64,000 nt of DNA from Paucibacter sp. TC2R-5 (GTDB lineage: Bacteria > Pseudomonadota > Gammaproteobacteria > Burkholderiales > Burkholderiaceae_C). The notes under the pieces were generated by a model that was given only the letters and a program-made list of their open reading frames with translations, was not told the origin of the DNA and did not search any database. A program made the translations under genes and the position numbers. Below are positions 26,570 to 35,376 of the stretch, piece by piece (within the stretch, counting starts at the first letter, position 1; each line of letters begins with the position of its first letter). The DNA is taken from contig NZ_JAJIRQ010000002.1 of assembly GCF_025717605.1 (NCBI RefSeq), forward strand, positions 267,884 to 331,883, given 5' to 3'.

Positions 26570-27721
26570 TCAGTGGGTGGGATTCAGGCTGTCCAGCCCA
26601 TGCATGCCGTACAAACCGTAGAGGCGCTCGCTCGGGATGCGGGCCATCAGGCTTTTGTCACTCTCTACCGCCACCACCGCAAATTCGCGCTGCGCCGTGT
26701 CGTAGCGGATCAGTTGCGCCTTGAGCTGGCCGCGCTTGTCGGCCAAGGCCATCACCAAGGGGCATTGCAGCGTGGCGCCGCGCCGAATCACCACGGCCAG
26801 ATCACCATTAGCCAAGCGCAGCAACTCGCCCGGTGGGTACATGCCAAATTCCTTGATCAGCGAGGCAGCCAAGGGGTTGCCGGGATTTTGCTCATAGACC
26901 TCGCGCGCCGCCTGCTTGATCTCCAGCGCCGGGCGGTTGACCCTGGAGCTGATCTTGGCCAGGAACACATCCACCAGGCGCAGCAGCCGGGCCATCTCAC
27001 CGACATCGCGCAGACCCCTGGGGTAGCCCCGGCCGCTCACTTGCTCATGATGCTGTGCCACGGCTTGCAGCCATTCCTCATCATCGACGCCGGCGGCCCG
27101 CAGGCGTTTGCAGGCTTCGTCCGGATGCAAGCGCAGTTGCTCGCGCTGAGACTGGGTCAGGCGCCCGCCCGTCATCGCATAGACGCCTTGCAGCTCGATG
27201 ATGCTGGCATTCATCGTCAACGCTGCCTTGACGACCTTGCGCTGGCGCGACTCAGTCCAGCCCAGCCTCCGCGCCACCATCAAGCTCAAGGTGGCCACGT
27301 ACAAGGCATGCGTCAGGCCGTAAAGGCGCAGTTGCAAGCCTTCTTGACGCACGGTTTGGTAGAGCGCCATATCGCCGTCTTGTACCGCCAGGGCGATCAC
27401 CTCGCTGGCCGTCTCATCGCAACTTGCCATGAACTGCAGGCCGTCGGGCAAAGTCTTCAACATCGCATCGACCGCCCACACCGCCTGCGCCCAACGAGTG
27501 GCCAGCGGCGGCGGCTCGGCGGGCACTTGGCCGCCAGCCTGCAGCGCGCGCAACTCCGCCACATCGGCATACATGCCGCGCGCGAGCAAGGCCGCCAGCT
27601 GCGCCGCACTGATGACGATCTGGCCGCAGGCCAAGAGCAGGCCGCCCTCGGCGTCGCGCACATTGAAGGGCAGGCGCGCACCGATCCGAATTTGCTCGGC
27701 AACCAGTTTCAGCAGCTGCAT
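26570..27721 (-). CDS. Degenerate HD-GYP domain protein
   Basis: 383 residues. Region 130-280 is homologous to HD-GYP cyclic-di-GMP phosphodiesterases: first His138, HP at 199-200, HHEQVSGRGYPRGL at 224-237 and LRLVDVFLAK. The HD pair that binds the catalytic metals is replaced by Met170-Asn171, so hydrolysis is unlikely. The C-terminal part (LRLANGDLAVVIRRGATLQCPLV) is the beta domain often following HD-GYP. I chose ATG 27719-27721, 20 bases after the HDOD-GAF stop; the longer frame overlaps that gene. It probably acts with that protein as a signalling adaptor or c-di-GMP receptor. Confidence 0.75.
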   Translation of the reverse strand: MQLLKLVAEQIRIGARLPFNVRDAEGGLLLACGQIVISAAQLAALLARGMYADVAELRALQAGGQVPAEPPPLATRWAQAVWAVDAMLKTLPDGLQFMASCDETASEVIALAVQDGDMALYQTVRQEGLQLRLYGLTHALYVATLSLMVARRLGWTESRQRKVVKAALTMNASIIELQGVYAMTGGRLTQSQREQLRLHPDEACKRLRAAGVDDEEWLQAVAQHHEQVSGRGYPRGLRDVGEMARLLRLVDVFLAKISSRVNRPALEIKQAAREVYEQNPGNPLAASLIKEFGMYPPGELLRLANGDLAVVIRRGATLQCPLVMALADKRGQLKAQLIRYDTAQREFAVVAVESDKSLMARIPSERLYGLYGMHGLDSLNPTH

Positions 27722-27741
27722 GATGCCGGTGAATTTCGGCG

Positions 27742-29562
27742 CTAGCTGTTGCCGCCACCAAAGCGCAAGGCCATCACGACCTGATTGCGCAGCGTCTTCA
27801 ACAAGGTCAACTCGCGCTCGCTGATTTGCAAGGTACCGGGATCGGCCTTGTCGCCATAGAAGGCGCCCAGCACTTGGCCGCCCGCCACCATGGGCAGCAG
27901 CACAAAGGTGCCGGCCTGCACCTGGTTGCGGAACCAAGCCGGCAGGCGCTGCGCAATCACCGGGTCGGCGGTGTCCGAGATCAAGGTGTCGGCGCCCTTG
28001 CTGCACAGCAGGCCGAACAATTCGCTCGGCGGCTGCAGCGGGATCTGGAACACCGGCGCAAGGGCCGTGGCGCGCTCGCCCACGCCCATGCCGCCCTTCA
28101 ACATCTGCCCGCTGCCGTCGCGCAAGCAGACCACCACGCGGCGCAAGCCCAGCGCTTCATGCATCTGCCGCATGCACAGCTGCAAGAGCTGCCCGGCAGG
28201 CGCTCCGGCCAAGACCAGGCCGCTGAGTTTTTCGAGCGCGTCGGACAGCGACTCGGCTACCGCCGGATTGACAGGCGCCACCGGTGCCGCAGGGCGCGGC
28301 GCGGCAGCAGCAGGTTTGGGCGCACCAGCGACCGGCGCGGCGGCGGCAGCCGTTGCCAGCTTGGCCGCGCCGGGCTTGGCGGCTAGATCGGCGGCTGGAT
28401 CGGCAGCCTTGGCGGGCTTGGCCGCCGGAGGTGCCGCCACCGGGCCGAAGCCCAGCACCTGCGCCAAGTCATTCCAAAGCTCTTGAACGCCGGCCACTTC
28501 CTCGACCAGCGGCTCCGGGTTGAGGCTCAAGGGCACGGCCATCTCGGCCGCAAAGCGCTCGACGCAGACGCGCCGGGCCTCGGCCTTTTCTTCCGCCGAG
28601 CCGCCACCGGGCAGGCCCAGCAACTGGGCCGCCAAGACATTGGCCGAGGTGCAAAGCACGCGCTGGTATTCCTCGGCGCTGGCGGCGCGCTCGCTGCTGC
28701 TGGGCTGCAGGCGGCGCATGCCGTGGCGCACGGTTTCGGGCCAACCCCATTGTTCGGCCACATCGATCGCGATGTCCTCAATGTCCACGCCCCAGTGCTC
28801 GCGCGCCAGTTTGTCGCGCGCATCCATCCATTCATGCTTGCCGGTGGCCAGACCGCGCGTCGCCAGCTTTTCCTCAAAGCCGTACAACTCCTCGGGGAAA
28901 TGCAGGCCCCCCAACATGCCGCCGAGGTTCTGGAACAAGGCCGCCAGATAAGCCACCTCAAGATGCTTGTTGCGGTTGCAAAACTGCTGCGCCAGCAACG
29001 CGGCCAACTGGGCGCGGCCAAACTCTTCGCGCAGCCGGTTGCCGTCAGACCCCTTGGGCAGACGGTCGAACAACATCAATGAGTTGGCCATCATGCCCAC
29101 GGTCTGAAAGCCCATCAGCGCGACCGCACGTTGCAAGCTGGTGATCGTGCCGCCACCGGCCGAGCTGTAAAAAGCCGCGTTGACCAGTCGCAAAAGCTTG
29201 GACGTCATCGCGATATCTTCCGAAATCGCGCCGCTGAGCGCGCGCGCATGGGCGTTCTCGGAGCGCGAAATCTTCTGCATCAAGCGCACCGAATCCTTCA
29301 TCGAAGCGAAGTCGGCTTGTTTGGAAATCTTTTGCATCAGGCGCTTGTAGCGCGCCTCGCGTTCGGCTGCGGCCTTCTCTTCTGCTTCGCGTTCCGCCTC
29401 ACGCTCGGCATCCCGCTGGGCTTGCAGACGGGCGGCCTCCGCCTCGGCGGCGGCTTGCTCTTCTGCGCTCAGTTCGGCTTGCGCAGCGCCGGCCGCCTCT
29501 TTCGGCAGTTCCTCCGGCGCCTCGGCTGCAGCGGCCGGCAGATCCGTGATCTCTGTAGTCAT
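27742..29562 (-). CDS. HDOD-GAF signalling protein
   Basis: 606 residues. Residues 20-75 form a highly charged coiled coil (Glu/Ala/Arg). An HDOD domain follows (about 75-300; LLRLVNAAFYSSAGGGTITSL and ALFQNLGGMLGGLHFPEEL), then an Ala/Pro/Lys-rich linker of about 60 residues, then a GAF-like domain (about 440-600; LQLCMRQMHEALGLRRVVVC to LGAFYGDKADPG). HDOD proteins are non-enzymatic HD relatives involved in signalling. It precedes the degenerate HD-GYP gene in an operon and diverges from radA with 85 bases between. Confidence 0.83.
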   Translation of the reverse strand: MTTEITDLPAAAAEAPEELPKEAAGAAQAELSAEEQAAAEAEAARLQAQRDAEREAEREAEEKAAAEREARYKRLMQKISKQADFASMKDSVRLMQKISRSENAHARALSGAISEDIAMTSKLLRLVNAAFYSSAGGGTITSLQRAVALMGFQTVGMMANSLMLFDRLPKGSDGNRLREEFGRAQLAALLAQQFCNRNKHLEVAYLAALFQNLGGMLGGLHFPEELYGFEEKLATRGLATGKHEWMDARDKLAREHWGVDIEDIAIDVAEQWGWPETVRHGMRRLQPSSSERAASAEEYQRVLCTSANVLAAQLLGLPGGGSAEEKAEARRVCVERFAAEMAVPLSLNPEPLVEEVAGVQELWNDLAQVLGFGPVAAPPAAKPAKAADPAADLAAKPGAAKLATAAAAAPVAGAPKPAAAAPRPAAPVAPVNPAVAESLSDALEKLSGLVLAGAPAGQLLQLCMRQMHEALGLRRVVVCLRDGSGQMLKGGMGVGERATALAPVFQIPLQPPSELFGLLCSKGADTLISDTADPVIAQRLPAWFRNQVQAGTFVLLPMVAGGQVLGAFYGDKADPGTLQISERELTLLKTLRNQVVMALRFGGGNS

Positions 29563-29647
29563 TCTTTGTGGTCCCTGTTGACGGAACTAAGACCATCGGC
29601 AGTTTTGCTGCATAGCTGAAGCCCGACTTGCAGGGACAATCCGCCCT

Positions 29648-31015
29648 ATGGCCAAAGAAAAATCAATCTACACCTGCAGCGATTGTGGCGGAGTGAGCCC
29701 CAAATGGTTGGGTAAATGCCCATCTTGTGGCGCCTGGAACACCTTGGTCGAAGGGATTGCGGAAGTGCCGGGCGCCAGCGTGAAAAACAGCCGCTATCAA
29801 GCCCTGGCCAAAAGCCAGCCCGTTGCCACGCTGAGCGAGATCGAAGCGGCTGACTTCGAGCGCACCCCCACTGGCCAGGAAGAGCTGGACCGCGTTCTGG
29901 GCGGCGGCATCGTCGCCGGCGGCGTGGTCTTGATCGGCGGCGACCCCGGCATCGGCAAGTCCACCTTGCTGTTGCAGGCGATTGAAGATTTGTCCCACAA
30001 GCTGCCGGTGCTGTATGTGACCGGCGAGGAATCGGGCGCGCAGATCGCGATGCGCTCGCGCCGCCTCGGGCTGGCCGGCAGCAAGGTACGGGTGCTGGCC
30101 GAAATCAGCCTGGAGAAAATCCTCGCCACCTTGGAGGCCGAACAGCCCGCTTTTTGCGTGATCGATTCGATCCAGACGCTCTATTCCGAACATCTGTCTT
30201 CCGCACCCGGCTCGGTCGCCCAGGTGCGCGAATGCGCGGCGCAGCTGACCCGCACGGCCAAGGCCAGCGGCTGCGCCATCGTGCTGGTCGGCCATGTCAC
30301 CAAGGAAGGGGCGATTGCCGGGCCGCGCGTGCTGGAGCACATCGTCGACACGGTGTTGTACTTCGAGGGCGACACGCACTCGAGCTTTCGGCTGGTGCGG
30401 GCGATCAAGAACCGCTTTGGCGCCGTCAACGAGATCGGCGTGTTCGCGATGACCGAAAAGGGTTTGAAAGGCGTTGCCAACCCGAGCGCTATTTTTCTAA
30501 GCACGCATGGCGAGCCGGTGCCGGGCTCCTGCGTGCTGGTGACGCTTGAAGGCACGCGGCCGCTCCTGGTCGAGCTGCAAGCGCTGGTCGACAGCGGTGG
30601 CCCCAGCCCGAGGCGACTCTCGGTCGGCCTCGACAAGGACCGCTTGGCGATGCTGCTCGCGGTGCTGCACCGCCATGCCGGCGTGGCCACCAACGATCAG
30701 GATGTGTTCATCAATGCGGTCGGCGGCGTGCGCATCAGCGAGCCGGCGGCCGACTTGGCGGTGCTGCTGGCGATCCAAAGTTCGCTGCGCGGCCGCCCAC
30801 TGCCCAAGGGTTTCATTGCCTTCGGCGAAATTGGTCTGGCCGGTGAGGTGCGGCCGGCGCCGCGCGGTCAGGAGCGGCTGAAGGAAGCTGCCAAGCTTGG
30901 TTTTAGCGTCGCCGTGGTGCCCAAGGCGAACGCGCCGAAAAAGGCAATCGAGGGGCTGACCGTGCATGCGGTCGAGCGGATTGAAGAAGCGATGGATCTG
31001 GCCAGAGGGCTGTGA
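29648..31015 (+). CDS. radA: DNA repair protein RadA
   Basis: 455 residues, the typical length. The N-terminal zinc finger is CSDCGGVSPKWLGKCPSCGAW; Walker A is GGDPGIGKSTLL (about 98-109); the RadA-specific KNRFG motif lies in RAIKNRFGAVNEIGVFAM; the C-terminal Lon-like domain includes GEIGLAGEVRPAPRGQERLKEA. RadA is a RecA-like helicase aiding branch migration in recombination. Start ATG 29648. The ABM-like gene starts three bases after its stop, so both are probably on one mRNA. Confidence 0.94.
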   Translation: MAKEKSIYTCSDCGGVSPKWLGKCPSCGAWNTLVEGIAEVPGASVKNSRYQALAKSQPVATLSEIEAADFERTPTGQEELDRVLGGGIVAGGVVLIGGDPGIGKSTLLLQAIEDLSHKLPVLYVTGEESGAQIAMRSRRLGLAGSKVRVLAEISLEKILATLEAEQPAFCVIDSIQTLYSEHLSSAPGSVAQVRECAAQLTRTAKASGCAIVLVGHVTKEGAIAGPRVLEHIVDTVLYFEGDTHSSFRLVRAIKNRFGAVNEIGVFAMTEKGLKGVANPSAIFLSTHGEPVPGSCVLVTLEGTRPLLVELQALVDSGGPSPRRLSVGLDKDRLAMLLAVLHRHAGVATNDQDVFINAVGGVRISEPAADLAVLLAIQSSLRGRPLPKGFIAFGEIGLAGEVRPAPRGQERLKEAAKLGFSVAVVPKANAPKKAIEGLTVHAVERIEEAMDLARGL

Positions 31016-31017
31016 CG

Positions 31018-31380
31018 ATGAAGAATTTCGAGTTCGAGCCACCCTATTACGCGGTGATCTTCACCAGCCAGCGCAACTCGGTCGAGCTGGGCTATGCGGA
31101 GATGGCAGACCGCATGGTCGAACTGGCCGCGCAGCAAACGGGTTACTTGGGCGTCGAGAGCGTACGCGGCGCCGATGGTTTAGGCATCACCGTCTCCTAC
31201 TGGCGCAGCCTGCAAGACATTGCTGCCTGGCGCCGCCAGGGTGAGCATGTGCAGGCCCGCGATCAAGGCCGCGCCGATTGGTACCTGCATTACGCGCTGC
31301 GCATCGCCAAGGTCGAGCGCGCCTACGGTTGGGATGCTGCAGATGGCAGCGGCGATCCGATGTTGGCCTCACGCGGTTAG
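31018..31380 (+). CDS. Antibiotic biosynthesis monooxygenase (ABM)-like protein
   Basis: 120 residues with the ABM/DUF3291-like pattern FEPPYYAVIFTSQRNS, GYLGVESVRGADGLGITVSYWRSLQDIAAWRRQGEH and YLHYALRIAKVERAYGW. Ferredoxin-like dimer expected; many relatives lack known substrates. ATG at 31018 is two bases after the radA stop; a GTG at 31012 overlapping that stop is the alternative. Translational coupling to radA is likely, but a functional link is not implied. Confidence 0.82.
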   Translation: MKNFEFEPPYYAVIFTSQRNSVELGYAEMADRMVELAAQQTGYLGVESVRGADGLGITVSYWRSLQDIAAWRRQGEHVQARDQGRADWYLHYALRIAKVERAYGWDAADGSGDPMLASRG

Positions 31381-31391
31381 CATTCGCCCCC

Positions 31392-31820
31392 ATGAATACA
31401 TGGATTGGAAGTGCGCTGGCCGTCCTCGCCTTTATCGCTGGCGGCTTGTTATGGGGCTGGAAGGGCGTGATCCTGGCGCTGAGCGTGGTGGTGTTCTGGC
31501 TGCTCTTGCAGTTCGGGCGGCTGATGCGCATCATGCGCGTCGCGTCCGAGGCGCCGGTCGGGCAAATCGACAGCGCCGTCATGCTGGCCGCCAAATTGGA
31601 GGTCGGCATGAAGCTGATAGCCCTGCTGCCCCTGAGCCGCAGCCTGGGCCGCAAACTCAGCGACAGCCCCGAGACCTATGGCTGGATAGACGCCGGTGGC
31701 GTGCAGTTGGAGATCGTGATGAACAAGGGCCAAGTTGTCAGTTGGACCCTGAACCGGCCGGATGAGCCGGGCGACACCGTCGCCCAGTCAACCTTGCCGG
31801 CCAGTCAGCTGGGGAGCTGA
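31392..31820 (+). CDS. Membrane-anchored protein of unknown function
   Basis: 142 residues. Two hydrophobic segments near the N-terminus (ALAVLAFIAGGLLWG and VILALSVVVFWLLLQF), then a basic cytoplasmic stretch and a small beta-rich domain (YGWIDAGGVQLEIVMNKGQVVSWTLNRP). The layout is conserved in hypothetical proteins following radA in Burkholderiales as far as I recall, but I know no function. ATG at 31392, 11 bases after the ABM stop. Confidence 0.68.
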   Translation: MNTWIGSALAVLAFIAGGLLWGWKGVILALSVVVFWLLLQFGRLMRIMRVASEAPVGQIDSAVMLAAKLEVGMKLIALLPLSRSLGRKLSDSPETYGWIDAGGVQLEIVMNKGQVVSWTLNRPDEPGDTVAQSTLPASQLGS

Positions 31821-31847
31821 ACGTTTAGCGATAGAACTAACTAAGGC

Positions 31848-32429
31848 TTAAGCGGCCTTGCGGCGCTTGGCAACAAAACCGACAGCGGCCAGACCGGCCA
31901 GCATCAAGGCGTAGGTTTCTGGCTCCGGCACTGGAGATACGCCGGTCTTGTAAATGGCGGCATTGGACAAACCGCCCAAGTTGTACGTCAATTTATCCAG
32001 ATTGGTGCCCGCGTTGATTAGGTAAAACGCCGTGCCTTGGGCGCCTTCACCGGCACCACCTTTGTGGATACCCAGAAAGGTAAGTCCATTCAGCGGGGTT
32101 GTGAAATCGATGGTGTTGCCGCTGAAGTCCTTCTTTTCCACCCAGATATCGGTTCCGCCATAGGCATGGCCGGCTTTTTGACCCAAGGCCGTCAAGGCAG
32201 TAAACGTTGCCAACTTGTCTGGGGCGCTGCCGTTGATCAAGTTGCCCGAGAGATATCCGCTACAGGCCAAGAACGTTCCGCCAGTCAAATCATTGGCTCC
32301 GCAAGTCTGCAATGCTTGACTACCGCCACTATTGCCATTGTTGTTGCCGTTGCCATTGCCATTGCCCGCCATCGCCGGCAAGGAGAACCCCGCCAGAGCA
32401 AGCAACGCAATCGATAGTTTCGTGTTCAT
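31848..32429 (-). CDS. PEP-CTERM protein with Asn/Gly-rich N-terminus
   Basis: 193 residues. Signal peptide ending SLPAMA, then GNGNGNGNNNGNSGG (low complexity), a beta-rich ectodomain (TFLACSGYLSGNLINGSAP, WVEKKDFSGNTIDFTTPLNG) and the sorting tail VPEPETYALMLAGLAAVGF with KRRKAA. Three-codon GGN/AAY repeats make this stretch prone to slippage. ATG at 32427-32429 begins the signal peptide. Second of four intact PEP-CTERM proteins here; the exosortase must be elsewhere. Confidence 0.85.
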   Translation of the reverse strand: MNTKLSIALLALAGFSLPAMAGNGNGNGNNNGNSGGSQALQTCGANDLTGGTFLACSGYLSGNLINGSAPDKLATFTALTALGQKAGHAYGGTDIWVEKKDFSGNTIDFTTPLNGLTFLGIHKGGAGEGAQGTAFYLINAGTNLDKLTYNLGGLSNAAIYKTGVSPVPEPETYALMLAGLAAVGFVAKRRKAA

Positions 32430-32689
32430 GGGGGACTCCTGGTAAGTCGGTGCGGTTGTGGCCCAAGCCTTGCGCCAAGCCATGAATGAATTCTGCGGGC
32501 TTGAGATAGATTTGGGCGCCGTTTACCCCCCCGAATGGGGGAGCCAGAAGCGTACGCATTTCACGAATTGATATCGTGCCGAGCAATGCCGTGACCGGCT
32601 TCACGGATGGCCAGCGGCACCGAGCGCCCCGTTAGAATCGAACTCCTGTCAGATTCAGCGCTAAGCAGCGCAACGCACAAGGAAGCCCC

Positions 32690-33613
32690 ATGTCACTGGA
32701 CGATCGCGACGGCAAAATTTGGATGGACGGCGAGTTGGTGGAATGGCGTGACGCCAAGATCCATGTGCTGAGCCACACCCTGCACTATGGCTGCGGCGCC
32801 TTCGAGGGCGTACGCGCTTACAAGACCGACAAAGGCCCGGCCATCTTCCGCCTGCAAGAGCACAGCCGGCGCTTGTTCGACAGCGCCAAGATTTTGCGCA
32901 TGAAGATCCCCTTCACGCAGAGCCAAGTCGAAGAGGCACAGCGCCAAGTCGTGCGCGAAAACAAGCTGGAGAGCTGCTACCTGCGCCCGCTGGTCTGGAT
33001 CGGCTCCGAAAAACTCGGCATCAGCCCCAAGGGCAACAAGATCCATCTGATGGTGGCGGCCTGGGCCTGGGGCGCTTACCTGGGCGAAGACGGCATGAAG
33101 CGCGGCATCCGCGTCAAGACCAGCAGCTACACCCGCCACCACGTCAACATCACGATGACGCAGGCAAAGGCCGTTAGCAATTACACCAACTCGATCCTGG
33201 CCAATATGGAAGCGACCGAGGACGGCTATGACGAAGCGATGTTGCTGGACGCCTCGGGCTTTGTCTCCGAAGGCGCCGGCGAGAACCTGTTCGTGATCAA
33301 GAACGGCGTGGTCTACACGCCCGATCTGTCGGCCGGCGCGCTGAACGGCATCACCCGCAATACGATCTTCCACATCTGCGAAGACCTGGGGCTCAAGCTG
33401 GTTGAAAAGCGCATCACCCGCGACGAGGTCTATATCTGCGACGAGGCCTTCTTCACCGGCACCGCCGCCGAAGTGACGCCGATCCGCGAGTTGGACCGCA
33501 TCGAGCTGGGCTCTGGTTCACGTGGACCGATCACCGAGAAAATCCAAGCCGCGTTCTTTGACATCGTCAACGGCCGCAATCCGAAATATGCACATTGGCT
33601 CAGCTTGGTCTGA
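32690..33613 (+). CDS. ilvE: Branched-chain amino acid aminotransferase
   Basis: 307 residues, matching fold-type IV IlvE. It opens DGKIWMDGELVEWRDAKIHVL, has the YGCGAFEGVRAY strand, the PLP lysine in MTQAKAVSNYTNSILANMEA, and the FFTGTAAEVTPIRELD motif near the C-terminus. Catalyses the last step of Leu/Ile/Val synthesis and the first of their breakdown. ATG 32690, with GAAG eight bases upstream. Followed after 18 bases by the CHCC zinc-finger gene. Confidence 0.93.
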   Translation: MSLDDRDGKIWMDGELVEWRDAKIHVLSHTLHYGCGAFEGVRAYKTDKGPAIFRLQEHSRRLFDSAKILRMKIPFTQSQVEEAQRQVVRENKLESCYLRPLVWIGSEKLGISPKGNKIHLMVAAWAWGAYLGEDGMKRGIRVKTSSYTRHHVNITMTQAKAVSNYTNSILANMEATEDGYDEAMLLDASGFVSEGAGENLFVIKNGVVYTPDLSAGALNGITRNTIFHICEDLGLKLVEKRITRDEVYICDEAFFTGTAAEVTPIRELDRIELGSGSRGPITEKIQAAFFDIVNGRNPKYAHWLSLV

Positions 33614-33631
33614 GCTGCGAAGGACATCATC

Positions 33632-33844
33632 TTGAGCAATAGCACCGACAAATCCATCGTTGAAGTCACCGCCGCCGACGTGCAAGGCCCCGGCGTCGTC
33701 GCCTGCCCAAACCCCAAGATGGCGCTGTGGAGCAGCCACCCAAAGGTCTTCATCGACCTCAGCCATGACGGCCAAGGCAAGTGCCCTTATTGCGGCACGG
33801 TCTACAAGCTCAAGGCCGGCGAAGTGCTGCACAGCCACCACTGA
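33632..33844 (+). CDS. CHCC-type zinc-finger protein
   Basis: 70 residues. Cys26, His36, Cys52 and Cys55 (ACPNPKMALWSSHPKVFIDL and GKCPYCGTVYKL) match the zf-CHCC family, related to the mitochondrial complex I subunit NDUFS6. Starts at TTG 33632; AAGGA ten bases upstream supports this start, and no ATG or GTG is available. It follows ilvE and precedes the NTF2-like gene by 7 bases, so it is in the same operon. Function in bacteria unknown. Confidence 0.85.
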   Translation: MSNSTDKSIVEVTAADVQGPGVVACPNPKMALWSSHPKVFIDLSHDGQGKCPYCGTVYKLKAGEVLHSHH

Positions 33845-33851
33845 AGGGCCT

Positions 33852-34307
33852 ATGCAACACCCCAAAGTGCCGGCCGCCGCGCTCTTGTCCTCACCCGAAG
33901 ACACCGAGGCGCAGTTTTACGAAGCGCTGCAACAGGCCGATCTCAGCCGCTTGATGGCCGTCTGGTCGGACGAGGAAGAAGTCTCCTGCGTTCACCCGGG
34001 CGGCCCGCGCGTGGTCGGACTGGGCGCGATCAGAGCCGCCTTCGAGGTGGTCTTCGCCCAAGGGGCGATCTCGGTCCACCCTGAGAGGGTGAGGCGTGTG
34101 CAAACCAATGAGACCGCCATCCATCAGGTGCTGGAGCGCGTCGTCGTGGAGGGCAGCGGTGGCAGCGGCCAGCAAAGCGCCTGGGTGATCGCCACCAATG
34201 TCTACCTGAAGACGGCGATGGGCTGGCGCATGGTCGTGCACCACGCCAGCCCCGGCACCGCGCATGACATCCAGGAAGTCATCGAAGAGCCGGCCACGCT
34301 GCATTGA
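33852..34307 (+). CDS. NTF2-like/SnoaL-type protein
   Basis: 151 residues. Cone-shaped NTF2 fold signature: EAQFYEALQQADLSRLMAVW, CVHPGGPRVVGLGAIRAAFEVVFA and the closing AMGWRMVVHHASPG with paired His. Such small proteins are often annotated as ketosteroid-isomerase-like or DUF4440. ATG 33852, 7 bases after the zinc-finger stop; the downstream hydrolase frame starts 11 bases past its stop. Function unknown. Confidence 0.75.
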   Translation: MQHPKVPAAALLSSPEDTEAQFYEALQQADLSRLMAVWSDEEEVSCVHPGGPRVVGLGAIRAAFEVVFAQGAISVHPERVRRVQTNETAIHQVLERVVVEGSGGSGQQSAWVIATNVYLKTAMGWRMVVHHASPGTAHDIQEVIEEPATLH

Positions 34308-34318
34308 AGCCCTCGACC

Positions 34319-35374
34319 ATGCAGTACCAAGCCCCACGCTGGTTGCCCGGCGGTCAGGCGCAGACCATCTGGCCCTCGCTGTTCTCGCGCCACACCGGTG
34401 GCCCCAAACTGGACTTCAGGCGCGAACGCTGGGACACGCCCGACGGCGATTTTGTCGATGTTGACTGGCTGGATGGAGCCCCCTTGCCGCCGGGTACGGC
34501 GTCAACCCCCCGAGGGGGGGACGAGGCCATCTTGGGGCGGCCCGGCGATGACCTCGCTCTGACCAACAAGGCTGAGAGTCGCCCACTGCTGGTCCTCTTC
34601 CACGGCCTGGAAGGCAGCTCGCAAAGCCATTCCTCGCAGGCCTTTGCTACCGTCGCGCGCTCGCGCGGCTGGGCGTTTGCGATGCCGCATTTCCGCGGCT
34701 GCTCGGGCGAGCTGAATCTGGCGCCGCGCGCCTACCACTCGGGCGACTTCGAGGAAGTGGGCTGGATGCTGGCACGCTTCAAGGACATGCATGACGGCCC
34801 CGTGCTGGCTGCCGGTGTTTCCTTGGGTGGCAATGCTTTGCTGCGCTGGGCCGAGGAGCATGGCCAAAGCGCGGCGGCCACCACCCGCGCGGTCTGCTCG
34901 ATCTGCTCGCCGGTCGATCTGGCCGCCGCCGGCCACGCCATCGGCCAGGGTTTCAACCGCCTCGTCTATACCCGCATGTTCTTGCGCACCATGGTGCCCA
35001 AGGCGCTGCGCAAGCTGCAGCAGCATCCGGGCCTGTTCGATGGTGAGCGGCTGCGCGCGGCCAGCGATTTGTATGAGTTCGACAATCTGTTCACCGCGCC
35101 GCTGCATGGTTTTCGCAGCACCGAAGACTATTGGGCGCGGGCCTCGGCCAAGCCACATCTGAAGCGCATCCGCATCCCGGCGCTGGTGCTGAACGCCCGC
35201 AACGATCCCTTTGTTCCGGCCGCCAGCCTGCCACGCCAGCAAGATGCCGGTTCCTATGTGCAGCTCTGGCAGCCGGCGCAGGGCGGTCATGTCGGCTTCG
35301 CACAGGGTCGCCCGCCGGGCCATGTCTTCGGCATGCCCGAGCAGGTCTGTGACTGGTTGGCGAGAGCGCTCTAG
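34319..35374 (+). CDS. YheT-type alpha/beta hydrolase
   Basis: 351 residues. Typical opening YQAPRWLPGGQAQTIWPSLF, then LFHGLEGSSQSH (oxyanion region), PHFRGCSGELN and the nucleophile in AAGVSLGGNALLRWAEE; ARNDPFVPAASLP and GGHVGFAQG complete the Asp/His. Residues 53-88 (GAPLPPGTAS...LALTNKAES) have no counterpart I recall in the family and coincide with a GC-palindrome element in the DNA. ATG 34319 chosen; TTG 34304 would overlap the previous gene. Substrate unknown. Confidence 0.82.
   Translation: MQYQAPRWLPGGQAQTIWPSLFSRHTGGPKLDFRRERWDTPDGDFVDVDWLDGAPLPPGTASTPRGGDEAILGRPGDDLALTNKAESRPLLVLFHGLEGSSQSHSSQAFATVARSRGWAFAMPHFRGCSGELNLAPRAYHSGDFEEVGWMLARFKDMHDGPVLAAGVSLGGNALLRWAEEHGQSAAATTRAVCSICSPVDLAAAGHAIGQGFNRLVYTRMFLRTMVPKALRKLQQHPGLFDGERLRAASDLYEFDNLFTAPLHGFRSTEDYWARASAKPHLKRIRIPALVLNARNDPFVPAASLPRQQDAGSYVQLWQPAQGGHVGFAQGRPPGHVFGMPEQVCDWLARAL
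34506..34519. repeat. Short GC palindrome inside the YheT-type gene
   Basis: CCCCC-CGAG-GGGGG, extended by GG on the right, lies in the reading frame of the hydrolase. The surrounding DNA (about 34475-34585) codes for a poorly conserved insert. A comparable C-run/G-run palindrome (CCCCCC-GAAT-GGGGG) lies at 32526-32541 in an intergenic region. It may be a dispersed genomic repeat; no copies can be counted from this window alone. Confidence 0.45.
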
Positions 35375-35376
35375 CG

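Noticed and set aside
32459-32473. TGGCCCAAGCCTTGC, which fits sigma-54 spacing
   Set aside because: It lies next to the PEP-CTERM start but points away from it, toward ilvE over 200 bases off, and has no enhancer-like sites; probably chance.
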